Part shown: one piece after another, positions 17,231 through 25,009 of the stretch
Layout: every line of letters starts with the position of its first letter
How positions within the stretch are numbered: the first letter of the stretch is position 1
From: Chryseolinea serpens
GTDB lineage: Bacteria; Bacteroidota; Bacteroidia; Cytophagales; Cyclobacteriaceae
Direction of reading: 5' to 3'
Assembly (NCBI RefSeq): GCF_900129725.1
Contig: NZ_FQWQ01000003.1
Coordinates: forward strand, 310,001 to 374,000
DNA: 64,000 nt
Translations under genes and position numbers: made by a program
The notes under the pieces: model-generated
What the model was told of the DNA's origin: nothing
Databases searched by the model: none
Seen by the model: the letters and a program-made list of their open reading frames with translations, nothing else

Positions 17231-18715
17231 ATGAAGATGCACATGAAGAAATATACATTATACAGTATAGCCCTCACCTTGCTGGTCGCCATGGGCTGTG
17301 AAGACTTTCTGTCGAAAACACCGGACAATCGCGCGTCGCTGGATTCGAAGGAAAAATTGTCGGAGTTGTTGGTCACCGCCTACCCGGAAGTGAACTACAT
17401 CGCGTTTTGCGAAGCCATGTCCGACAACGTGGAAGACAACCCCAGCGGTGTGAAGGACCCTGCGAACACCGATCCCTATTTCTGGCGCGACGGTACGACC
17501 ACCGACCAGGACACACCCGAAAACTATTGGAACGGATGTTACGCCTCCATCGCCGCGAGCAACCATGCGCTGGAGCTTATTGCCAACACCGGCGACCCGG
17601 CCGATCTGGCGTCACAAAAGGGAGAAGCCCTCGTCACCCGCGCCTACAATCATTTTATGTTGGTGACCTTATTTGCCCAGACCTATACGGCCACCGGCAT
17701 CGATGCCGTGAACCCTGGCATTCCGTATGTGACCGATCCTGAAAAACAATCGTTCAAGGAATACGATCGGGGCACCGTGAAGTCGGTGTACGATCAGATT
17801 GAAAAAGATCTGACGGAAGGGTTGCCGTTGATCAACGACCAGGCCTATGCTTCGGGAACAGAAGGCACCGGTGTTCCCAAATATCACTTCACCCAGGCGG
17901 CGGCCCACGCTTTCGCTACACGCTTTTATTTATTCAAGCACGACTACGAAAAAGTGATCGAACATGCCAATGCCGTTTTTCCCGATGGTGATTTTTATAC
18001 ACGCCTTCGTCCCTGGAATACGACTTACTCATCCTACACCGGCGCGGAGCTTTCACTGAACTACACCAAGTCAACAGAGACAGCAAACCTATTACTCTGT
18101 GAAACATCGTCACTCTGGGCCCGGTCGTTCAATGCCTACCGGTATTCGACGGGCGCGACCAAATTTATTGAGATGATGAACACGAACCCTTCCGGCAAGC
18201 GGTATGCCTTCAATGGCTTTTACAGTTCAGTGGGTGTTTACTTCGTGTATAAATTCAAGGAACACTTTGTACAGACGGGAACCAATTCCACCACGGGTTT
18301 CCCCTACACGATCGTGCCCTTGTTCACCGCGGAAGAAGTGCTCTTCAACCGGGCTGAAGCCTATGTCATGCTGAATAATTTCACGGCGTCCCTTGACGAT
18401 CTGAACACCTGGATCGCCACCCGCGTGGTGAACCCCGTGGGCACCGATGGCCTGTGGATGGAAAAGTTGTTTGACTACTACCCCGACAAGAAAACCTCGC
18501 GCGACGTGGTGCTCGCCGCCATCCTGGACTTCAAGCGGATTGAATTCGTGCACGAAGGTCAGCGTTGGTTCGACATCCTGCGACACAACATCGAAATAAC
18601 CCACAATGTAAAAGGAGAGGAGCCCATCGTGTTGAAGGCCGCCGACAAACGCAGGGTGTTGCAAATCCCACGGGAAGCTGTCTCCACCGGCGGCCTGTCG
18701 CCCAATCCCCGCTAG
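17231..18715 (+). CDS. SusD/RagB family nutrient-binding outer-membrane lipoprotein
   Basis: A 494-residue lipoprotein with the lipobox MGC (Cys23) right after the signal helix. SusD-family features include the N-terminal FLSKTPDN motif, a helical TPR-like core (RAYNHFMLVTLFAQTY), LFTAEEVLFNRAEAYV and the C-terminal RIEFVHEGQRWFDILRHN segment; it ends with LQIPREA. It binds the incoming oligomer at the surface and delivers it to the SusC barrel. The gene starts 1 bp after the SusC stop, so the two are translationally tied. Confidence 0.95.
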   Translation: MKMHMKKYTLYSIALTLLVAMGCEDFLSKTPDNRASLDSKEKLSELLVTAYPEVNYIAFCEAMSDNVEDNPSGVKDPANTDPYFWRDGTTTDQDTPENYWNGCYASIAASNHALELIANTGDPADLASQKGEALVTRAYNHFMLVTLFAQTYTATGIDAVNPGIPYVTDPEKQSFKEYDRGTVKSVYDQIEKDLTEGLPLINDQAYASGTEGTGVPKYHFTQAAAHAFATRFYLFKHDYEKVIEHANAVFPDGDFYTRLRPWNTTYSSYTGAELSLNYTKSTETANLLLCETSSLWARSFNAYRYSTGATKFIEMMNTNPSGKRYAFNGFYSSVGVYFVYKFKEHFVQTGTNSTTGFPYTIVPLFTAEEVLFNRAEAYVMLNNFTASLDDLNTWIATRVVNPVGTDGLWMEKLFDYYPDKKTSRDVVLAAILDFKRIEFVHEGQRWFDILRHNIEITHNVKGEEPIVLKAADKRRVLQIPREAVSTGGLSPNPR

Positions 18716-18736
18716 TAAATTTTAAAGTGTAACGAA

Positions 18737-20104
18737 ATGAAGCTGAACATGAAAAATATTTTGACGGCCCTGCTGGTGATCCTGGTCACCGTCACGGCCT
18801 GCCATGATCCCTACAACGACAACGCATCTCCGGGCAACGAATACACCGGCGGTCCCCAAACCAAAACGGCACTCGACAACTGGCTGTACGAAAAGTTCAC
18901 CCTTCCCTATAACATCGAAGTGAAATATCGCCAGGATGCCTCCGAGCTCGATCTCTACAAAACGCTGGTGCCCCCCGACGCAGACAAAGTGCAAAGCATG
19001 ATGGAAGTGGTGCGCAGTGTATGGATCGACACCTACACCAGCGTTGCCGGCGACGCCTTCATCAAACAATATTGTCCCAAGCAATTCGTGTTGGTGGGGA
19101 GCGCCAACTATAACTTCGACGGCACCATCACCCTGGGCACGGCCGAGGGCGGGCGCAAGGTGGTGCTGTATGTGGTGAATGATTTTCAGAAAACCGATCG
19201 CTATGCCGTCACCGAAATGGCGCACGTGATCGAGCACGAGTTCACTCACATCCTAAACCAAAAGATCAGCTATCCCGCGGAATTGAAAGCGATCTCCGCA
19301 GGGAAGTACACCGCCAACTGGAACACGGTTTCTGTGAGCGATGCACGGCTGGCAGGATTCATTACCAACTATGCCATGTCGTCGCCCGACGAAGACATTG
19401 CCGAGATGGTGTCGATGATGCTGGTGTTGGGCCGGGAGGGCTACGAACGCATGTTGAGTTGCGAGACAACAGCAGATTCGTACGAGACCATCCGCAAGAA
19501 AGAGAAGCTCATCGTTGACTATCTGCAAAAAGCTTTCAGCATCGATTTCTATGCCCTGCAAACCAAAGTGCAAGAGGCCATCGCTGCGGTGGCGCCTCCC
19601 GGCAACGGTGGCGGTGGATCGGTACCCGACCCGTTGCTGGATATTTGGGGATGGGCCAAAACCTATACCACCTTCAACGTCGACCTCATGACCACACCCG
19701 AATCGCAAGTGTTGGTCTCCAGCTACGTGATCGACAACAATACACTGCACGCCAAAGGTCTGGCCCTCGACTACAACTTCAAGATCACCTTCACTGACAC
19801 GAACATGGCGATGCTCACGCTGTATTACTACAACATCAATTCCGAGACGCGCGAATACAAGGAAGCGAATTTTGTTTTCAGAGTGGTCGACCCATCTGGT
19901 GACGGCACGGTGCAATTCTTTTATCTCAGCTCCGACGCCAACGCCGACTACCTGGTAAACGATGTGGGCGCGAGGCAGTTGTTCACCTATTTCCAGGGCA
20001 TCTTCTATCCCAATTGGTTGGAGATGTGCAGCGGCGTTTACTACCCCGGACTGTTTCCCGTGGATTCACCCAATGACTATTGCCTTGGCGTCCTGAGCAA
20101 CTAA
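18737..20104 (+). CDS. Substrate-import-associated zinc metallohydrolase lipoprotein
   Basis: A 455-residue lipoprotein (lipobox TAC, Cys22). It carries the zinc-binding gluzincin-type motif HEFTH at about residues 166-170, preceded by AHVIE, with an Asp/Glu-rich DEDIAEMVSMM downstream that may provide the third ligand. The placement after SusC and SusD and the motif match the 'substrate import-associated zinc metallohydrolase' lipoproteins known from Bacteroidota uptake loci. It probably cuts a peptide substrate at the cell surface for uptake by the SusCD pair. The second half (after GNGGGG at about 293) looks like a separate beta-rich domain. The substrate is unknown. Gap from SusD is 21 bp. 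Confidence 0.88.
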   Translation: MKLNMKNILTALLVILVTVTACHDPYNDNASPGNEYTGGPQTKTALDNWLYEKFTLPYNIEVKYRQDASELDLYKTLVPPDADKVQSMMEVVRSVWIDTYTSVAGDAFIKQYCPKQFVLVGSANYNFDGTITLGTAEGGRKVVLYVVNDFQKTDRYAVTEMAHVIEHEFTHILNQKISYPAELKAISAGKYTANWNTVSVSDARLAGFITNYAMSSPDEDIAEMVSMMLVLGREGYERMLSCETTADSYETIRKKEKLIVDYLQKAFSIDFYALQTKVQEAIAAVAPPGNGGGGSVPDPLLDIWGWAKTYTTFNVDLMTTPESQVLVSSYVIDNNTLHAKGLALDYNFKITFTDTNMAMLTLYYYNINSETREYKEANFVFRVVDPSGDGTVQFFYLSSDANADYLVNDVGARQLFTYFQGIFYPNWLEMCSGVYYPGLFPVDSPNDYCLGVLSN

Positions 20105-20116
20105 AATCACAGCATC

Positions 20117-21457
20117 ATGAAAATCACACGAAACTATATACTCCCATTATTCGCTCTCGCGGCGTTGATACTTGCCGGATGCGATCACGACTACGACCGC
20201 GTCTTCAGCGAATCGGCCGACGCCCGCGTGCAGGCCGACATCGATGCGCAAACCTCCGTGCTCACGTCAGCATCCTATGGCTGGAAAGCATCGTTGCTCA
20301 CCGGCACAGGCATCCGCTATTTCTATTACTTCGATTTCAACGCCGACGGCACGGTGAATATGCTGTCGGATTTCAATGAGACCACCGCCGGCACACCCAA
20401 GGCGAGTTTGTGGACAGTGAAGGCCCTGCAAACCACCACGCTCAGTTTCACTACCTATTCCTACATTCACCTCCCAGCCGATCCCAACGGATCGGTGAAT
20501 GGCGGCGATGATGGTGCAGGCCGCATCTCGGATTCCGAGTTTGCTTTTGCCGGCACCTCCGGCGACAGCCTGGTGCTTGAAGGTGTTCAACGCGGCTCGC
20601 GCATCACCTTTCTCAAAGCTTCCGAAGAGGAGCAAACGATGGTGCTGGGTGGACGCATCAAAGACATCCTGCACTATGGCGTGGCCAACAAGGCCCTGAA
20701 GCTCTCGATCGCGAAAGATAAAGCCATCACCTTCGCCTTCAACGCAAATGCCAAGTCGCTCACGGCCCAGTACGTTTCCGACGATGGCAAGCACGTGGAG
20801 AACAACAAACTCTCCTATGTGATCTCCATGGACGGACTCGTGCTGAGCCAGCCCATCAAGACCAACGGCACCGAGATCCAATCCTTTCAATGGGACGCAG
20901 ACAACAAACGCTATTACGCCGAGACGAGCATCGGCAGGCAACCTGTCGATGTGTTGAACGACGTGTACGTGTTCAAACCCACCATTCCGTTCTCATCCTA
21001 CATCGGCGTGGACTACATCGCCCTGCGCATTCCCTACGACGCCGGCACCAACCCCGTACCGGGACAGTCAGCCGATTTCACCACGCTGTGGAACAACGCC
21101 GCCACCAGCCTGCTGAGCGGACAGTACGGCCTCACGCTTTCCGACATCTATTTCATCTTCGACGCCACAGGTAAAAAGATGTACATCACCGTCACTGTAC
21201 TGCAAGGGCAGGATTTATTTCTTTGCCAATACAATTACACCTACTCCGCCAACGCATCCGGAAATTTCAAATTCACCTATGGAGGATCCGACGCCAACGG
21301 CGACGCTATTTCTGCGGACATGGCTGCCATCTTGCAACACGTAAATGACGAAACATTTTCCGGCGAATACGTAGGCGGTGGCACCGAGCGCATGGGAGGT
21401 TTCTTTAGTCAGGACACCCCGGCATTTTCATTTGCCGGCTTCCTGACCAATGAATAA
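20117..21457 (+). CDS. DUF4302 domain lipoprotein
   Basis: A 446-residue lipoprotein with lipobox ILAGC (Cys22) and the features of DUF4302: SASYGWKASL and IRYFYYFDFNADGTVNM near the start, then alternating beta strands. DUF4302 proteins are found with SusCD and the HExxH lipoprotein. They are thought to be accessory surface-binding proteins of the same system, though no function has been shown. It starts 12 bp after the metallohydrolase and ends the operon, which is followed by a hairpin at 21512-21555. Confidence 0.87.
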   Translation: MKITRNYILPLFALAALILAGCDHDYDRVFSESADARVQADIDAQTSVLTSASYGWKASLLTGTGIRYFYYFDFNADGTVNMLSDFNETTAGTPKASLWTVKALQTTTLSFTTYSYIHLPADPNGSVNGGDDGAGRISDSEFAFAGTSGDSLVLEGVQRGSRITFLKASEEEQTMVLGGRIKDILHYGVANKALKLSIAKDKAITFAFNANAKSLTAQYVSDDGKHVENNKLSYVISMDGLVLSQPIKTNGTEIQSFQWDADNKRYYAETSIGRQPVDVLNDVYVFKPTIPFSSYIGVDYIALRIPYDAGTNPVPGQSADFTTLWNNAATSLLSGQYGLTLSDIYFIFDATGKKMYITVTVLQGQDLFLCQYNYTYSANASGNFKFTYGGSDANGDAISADMAAILQHVNDETFSGEYVGGGTERMGGFFSQDTPAFSFAGFLTNE

Positions 21458-21511
21458 TGTCCCGACCACATTAGAGCACGTTGTAGGTCAAGGATTTTAG
21501 GTTAATGAAAG

Positions 21512-21555
21512 AGCCCGTCATGGCGTGAGCGATCATGTTATGCGGGCTACTTTTT
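21512..21555 (+). terminator. Probable terminator of the SusCD operon
   Basis: Outer arms AGCCCG (21512-21517) and CGGGCT (21543-21548), partly continued by TCATG/CATG inside, followed by ACTTTTTT. It lies 55 bp after the DUF4302 stop. The long loop makes this moderate. Confidence 0.6.
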
Positions 21556-21748
21556 TGGGGGAAATTTTAGTTTAGCATTTTCACATACCCATCTCTTTGT
21601 TCAAAGCCAACCCGCCGTTGTTGGTGTTATTTGTCCCGGAATTTTTTCAGCCACCACCTCCATTATTTTTGAGTACACCCAACTGCTTATTCGTAACATC
21701 TCACCAACAACACTTTTCAGCCACCCTACGCTTTTTTGGTGCCACAAT

Positions 21749-21764
21749 GTGCATCATGGCGCAC
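21749..21764. promoter_or_regulatory. Candidate HipB operator O1
   Basis: GTGC-N8-GCAC with perfect arms. An overlapping weaker copy (GTGC-N8-GCAT) starts 10 bp earlier at 21739. Confidence 0.6.
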
Positions 21765-21809
21765 TTTTTAACATATTAATGACCCTTTACACGCACATAT
21801 TTGCTTATA

Positions 21810-21825
21810 GTGCGTTATAATGCCT
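21810..21825. promoter_or_regulatory. Candidate HipB operator O2
   Basis: GTGC-N8-GCCT, the weakest copy of the array: the right arm is degenerate. Confidence 0.5.
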
Positions 21826-21869
21826 TTTTTACTACTATTTTGGTGATTTTTCTTCGATATTTACTTAAA

Positions 21870-21889
21870 AAGTGCGTAATGGTGCACTT
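21870..21889. promoter_or_regulatory. Candidate HipB operator O3
   Basis: AAGTGC-N8-GCACTT, the most complete copy with 6-bp arms. Confidence 0.65.
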
Positions 21890-21933
21890 AGATTCAAAAT
21901 TTGGAGTTATTTGATCGATAATAGACACTAAAA

Positions 21934-21949
21934 GTGTGTTATGATGCAC
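21934..21949. promoter_or_regulatory. Candidate HipB operator O4, overlapping the hipB start codon
   Basis: GTGT-N8-GCAC. Both candidate start codons of hipB (21941 and 21944) lie inside this palindrome, so a bound repressor would sit on the start of the coding region. Confidence 0.6.
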
Positions 21950-22156
21950 CTCAATAATCTATACGAGACCCTCAGAGAACGCAGGGAAACTCTCGGCGTA
22001 ACGCAGCTTCACCTGGCTGAACTCTCCGGTGTAGCCCTTCGAACGCTAAAAGAAATTGAAAGCGGCAAAGGCAATCCCACGGCGGAGACCTTGAGCAAAT
22101 TGGCCGATGTTATGGGGATGGACCTGAAGTTGGAGATCAGAAAACCTGCCGTATAG
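21941..22156 (+). CDS. hipB: HipB-like antitoxin/repressor (Xre-type HTH)
   Basis: A 71-residue protein (70 if the second ATG at 21944 is used) that is almost only a Cro/C1-type helix-turn-helix: TLGVTQLHLAELSGVALRTLKEIESGKGNPTAETLSKLADVMG, here residues of about 18-60. This is the HipB fold: a dimeric DNA-binding protein that represses the operon and helps neutralise the toxin. The short C-terminal tail (DLKLEIRKPAV) would form the dimer-interface strand known in HipB. It starts within operator O4, and hipS follows 4 bp after its stop. Confidence 0.9.
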   Translation: MMHLNNLYETLRERRETLGVTQLHLAELSGVALRTLKEIESGKGNPTAETLSKLADVMGMDLKLEIRKPAV

Positions 22157-22160
22157 CGCT

Positions 22161-22502
22161 ATGCGAAAAGGAAAGGTCTATCGAAATGGTGAATTGGTGG
22201 GCTATATCATCGAGCGCGATCGTAAAAACTACACCTTTTCCTACGATGCGGCCTGGTATGCCGATCCGAATAAGCCTGCCGTTAGCCTGACGCTCCCGAA
22301 AACGCAAAAGGAATACCACAGCGAATACCTTTTTCCATTTTTTTTCAACATGCTCAGCGAGGGTGTAAACAAAAGACTTCAAAGCACGGTGCTCCGGATC
22401 GACGAGGCGGATCATTTTGGATTATTGCTGGCCACAGCGCAAGCCGATACGATCGGTGCGATCACGGTGACGCCGGATGAAACGGTGAAGGAAGATGAAT
22501 AA
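22161..22502 (+). CDS. hipS: HipS-like protein (stand-alone HipA N-terminal subdomain)
   Basis: A 113-residue protein matching the N-subdomain-1 of HipA alone: an opening strand GKVYRNGELVGYI, SLTLPKTQKEY, the FFFNMLSEG helix (the LLPEG-like position) and DHFGLLLATAQADTIGAITV. In the tripartite HipBST system this piece is a separate protein, HipS, which in the characterised E. coli system acts as the antitoxin toward HipT. It overlaps hipT by 8 bp, so the two are translationally coupled. Confidence 0.88.
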   Translation: MRKGKVYRNGELVGYIIERDRKNYTFSYDAAWYADPNKPAVSLTLPKTQKEYHSEYLFPFFFNMLSEGVNKRLQSTVLRIDEADHFGLLLATAQADTIGAITVTPDETVKEDE

Positions 22503-23544
22503 GAAACAAACCCATCAAACAAAAAAGACACCTGTGCGCCCAACGCAGGTCAAGGTCACCGTGTGCCCTGGAACGTTGGCGGAAGGTTTTGATACGTATA
22601 GTCCAGCCGCCTTGCGGCATGTGTTTCATACCAAAAAAGTAAGCCATGTATTGCCTTACGAGACGCCGTCAAAAAGCGAATCTGTTGCCGAGCTATTCCT
22701 GGAAAATCGCAAGCGCATCTCCATCTCGGGTGTACAAGAGAAATTGAGCATGGTGCTCACCAAAAATGTTTTACGCCTCACCAATGCAGGCGAACAGGGA
22801 ACCTATATCCTGAAGCCCATTCCCCGCGACTTGAAAAAAGTGGACCAGGTGCCGGCCAATGAACACCTGACGATGCAAATTGCAAAACAGGTGTACGGCA
22901 TCAATACGGCAGAGAGCGCCATGATCTTTTTCAAAGATGGCTCGCCGGCTTATATCACAAAACGATTTGATGTGAGACCTGAAGGCGGCAAGTGGGGCAA
23001 AGAAGATTTTGCTACACTGGCCGGGAAAACAAAAGACACTGCCGGGGCCGATTTTAAATATGAATATAGTTACGAAGAGATCGGCATGCTCATCCAGCGC
23101 TATGTTCCGGCCTGGCGGATTGAAATTGAAAAATATTTTAGGCTAGTGGTTTACAACTATGCCTTTTCCAACGGCGATGCGCACATGAAAAATTTCTCCT
23201 TGCTGGAGAGCGTGGCGGGCGATTATCTGTTAAGTCCTGCCTATGACTTGGTGAACACCCGCATTCATGTGGAGGACACGGATTTTGCATTGAGTAGAAG
23301 ATTGTTCGTCGATGCGTTCCAGTCGCCGGCTTGGAAGAAAAACAGTCATGCTTCTGCAAGCGACTTTTTGGAGCTGGCGCGTCGGATGGGAATTGCGGAT
23401 CAAAGAGCCGAAAAACTTATGGCCCCTTTCCGGGTGCGGCAGCCGTTGGTGGAAGCGTTGATTGGCCGATCCTTCCTGAATACCGAAACCAAAAAAACAT
23501 ACTTGCTTCATTATAACGCCAAAAGAAATTTGCTGTTGGGATAA
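22495..23544 (+). CDS. hipT: HipT-like serine/threonine kinase toxin
   Basis: A 349-residue HipA-like kinase lacking the N-subdomain-1 supplied by HipS. Kinase marks visible: the Gly-rich loop with Ser76-Ile77-Ser78 in RISISGVQEKL, the ATP-binding lysine in YILKP (Lys107), the catalytic loop SNGDAHMKN with Asp228, and the metal-binding AYDLVNT with Asp251. Characterised HipT proteins carry an SIS/SxS autophosphorylation motif in this loop and phosphorylate TrpRS; HipA phosphorylates GltX. The target here cannot be read from sequence. All key residues are present, so the toxin is probably active. It ends 20 bp before a convergent gene. Confidence 0.9.
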   Translation: MNKKQTHQTKKTPVRPTQVKVTVCPGTLAEGFDTYSPAALRHVFHTKKVSHVLPYETPSKSESVAELFLENRKRISISGVQEKLSMVLTKNVLRLTNAGEQGTYILKPIPRDLKKVDQVPANEHLTMQIAKQVYGINTAESAMIFFKDGSPAYITKRFDVRPEGGKWGKEDFATLAGKTKDTAGADFKYEYSYEEIGMLIQRYVPAWRIEIEKYFRLVVYNYAFSNGDAHMKNFSLLESVAGDYLLSPAYDLVNTRIHVEDTDFALSRRLFVDAFQSPAWKKNSHASASDFLELARRMGIADQRAEKLMAPFRVRQPLVEALIGRSFLNTETKKTYLLHYNAKRNLLLG

Positions 23545-23564
23545 CGATCCAAGTACGGTCCGGG

Positions 23565-24866
23565 CTAATGTTTACCCACCGCCGGCTGCTGTTGTGTCGA
23601 GCAATGCATGCCTCCGCCGGACCAATTCAATGGCAGGGCGTCGATGAAAATGATTTCCCGTCCCGGAAACTGCTCTTCAAATATTTTGCGGACACGCTCT
23701 TCTTTTTCACGCGACGAGCCCGTAGCGGTATACGTCGGCAAGAGTACCACACCGTTGGTGACCAGGTAATTCATATAACTCGAGGCCGGCACGCGGAGTA
23801 ACGTGTCGCCGGCGTGGGGCGCTTCCGATGGCTTGAAGGAGCGGAGGCGGACGTCGAGGGTTGTTGGCGAGTCATCGACGTTGACGCGGGCGACAATTTT
23901 TCGCGCTGCGAGATCGGGCAGGGGCACCTTGACGATGTTGAACGGCTCTCCATCCAGGTCGCGCGCGGCTTCGAGGATCTTCAGGTTTTCGGACATGCGC
24001 TCGTAGTTCATTTTGTTGATGGGATTTAAATCCTTTTCGCGCTCTTCCACCCAGGCCAGCATGATGGTATGCGGATTGGCAAAGCGGACAAACTCATCCG
24101 TGTGGCCCCCCGTTCCGCCACCGACATAATTGTCGACGATCCGACGGAAGAAATGCTTGGGGTCGTCGGCCAGGCCTTTCTTCATCCAGATAATATTTTC
24201 GACTCCCAACACTCTTTTGAATTCGGGTTCAAGCGCCTCTTTGCTTTTGCCGGGGTTGCGATCAAAGACGGTGGCCTCGCAAAGGATCAGCGTGCCTTGT
24301 CCATTGACTTCGATCGCACCACCTTCATGGACCACCCAAGTGCTCAGGCGTGTTGCATGTTCGGCGACGGCCATGAGGCTATCCACCTGGCCGAGCTTCT
24401 TGGTCCGTTCGGGATTGAAATATTTTTTGACGCTGTCCATGTTGTTGTCAAATTTTTCCTGCAGCCAATATGGAAAGCCATAGCTGTTCCAGGAGAAATC
24501 GGCCACACCCAGTTCGCCCTTGCTGTTGACCAGGTAGGCGGCGCCGTGATCGCGGATCCAGTACCGGTCGCTGGGGTGCACGTAGAATTTTATACGCGTG
24601 GTGTCGATGGACTGCTCGGATAATATCCGTTTCGCTACACGCAGCAGGCTGTCGGAATTCGCAGAAATTTTTACCTGCACGTGGGGCATTAAGGCTCCGA
24701 TCATCTTGAAGACCACGGGGTGATAGGTCAGGTGTGCTTCTTCCCACCCCAGCCACACGGCGTCATGTGGTTCCCACTCGGCGGGCATGTAGAAGTTTGT
24801 TTTCACGGGCTTTGAGCACGACGCGAGAATGAGCAATAAAAGAAGGAAGCGTATGGGTCGATTCAT
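23565..24866 (-). CDS. Agmatine deiminase/peptidyl-arginine deiminase family lipoprotein
   Basis: A 433-residue protein with a lipoprotein signal (lipobox LASC, Cys17). The pentein-fold catalytic residues of the agmatine/peptidylarginine deiminase family are seen: RDHGAAY (substrate-binding Asp), GGHTDEF with the catalytic His, and GGGMHCSTQQQP with the nucleophilic Cys422 near the C-terminus. Such enzymes hydrolyse a guanidino group to a ureido group plus ammonia. Agmatine deiminases are cytoplasmic, whereas a lipidated, exported form would act on external arginine, agmatine or peptides. No putrescine-pathway partner (N-carbamoylputrescine amidase) is adjacent. It reads alone, convergent with hipT. 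Confidence 0.88.
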   Translation of the reverse strand: MNRPIRFLLLLLILASCSKPVKTNFYMPAEWEPHDAVWLGWEEAHLTYHPVVFKMIGALMPHVQVKISANSDSLLRVAKRILSEQSIDTTRIKFYVHPSDRYWIRDHGAAYLVNSKGELGVADFSWNSYGFPYWLQEKFDNNMDSVKKYFNPERTKKLGQVDSLMAVAEHATRLSTWVVHEGGAIEVNGQGTLILCEATVFDRNPGKSKEALEPEFKRVLGVENIIWMKKGLADDPKHFFRRIVDNYVGGGTGGHTDEFVRFANPHTIMLAWVEEREKDLNPINKMNYERMSENLKILEAARDLDGEPFNIVKVPLPDLAARKIVARVNVDDSPTTLDVRLRSFKPSEAPHAGDTLLRVPASSYMNYLVTNGVVLLPTYTATGSSREKEERVRKIFEEQFPGREIIFIDALPLNWSGGGMHCSTQQQPAVGKH

Positions 24867-25009
24867 GGAGAAAGAAGTTATTTAAAGATACGTTCTGGTC
24901 TTTAAAAAATAGTATCCCTGTTTTCCTTCTGCTCATCCCTCGGCCCCGGTCTTTTAAAATTGTTTGGGCCCCGTTGATTAGGGTGATCGCTATCCGCTGA
25001 TCTGTCGAT

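Larger units (their letters stand above)
21458..21940. other. AT-rich hipBST leader region with repeats
   Basis: This 483-bp gene-free stretch is clearly richer in A+T than its neighbours. It holds the SusCD terminator, a direct repeat TTTTCAGCCACC at 21644-21655 and 21714-21725, and the phased palindrome array at 21749-21949 annotated separately. A 60-codon open frame at 21597-21779 has no support as a gene. Confidence 0.6.
21749..21949. repeat. Array of four palindromes spaced 61-62 bp upstream of hipB
   Basis: Four GTGC-N8-GCAC-type palindromes start at 21749, 21810, 21872 and 21934, with intervals of 61, 62 and 62 bp. The DNA between them is itself weakly alike (for example TTTGGnGnTnnTTT...TCGATAnTA in units 2 and 3), as if it arose by duplication of a unit of about 62 bp. 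The spacing is close to six helical turns, so all sites face the same side. E. coli HipB operators also have an N8 spacer (TATCC-N8-GGATA), which supports reading these as HipB sites. Confidence 0.68.

Noticed and set aside
21597-21779. 60-codon frame in the hipB leader
   Set aside because: AT-rich, low complexity and runs into the operator array.
21749-21949. CRISPR array
   Set aside because: The 62-bp units have only a short palindrome in common and differ in the rest; there are no cas genes.
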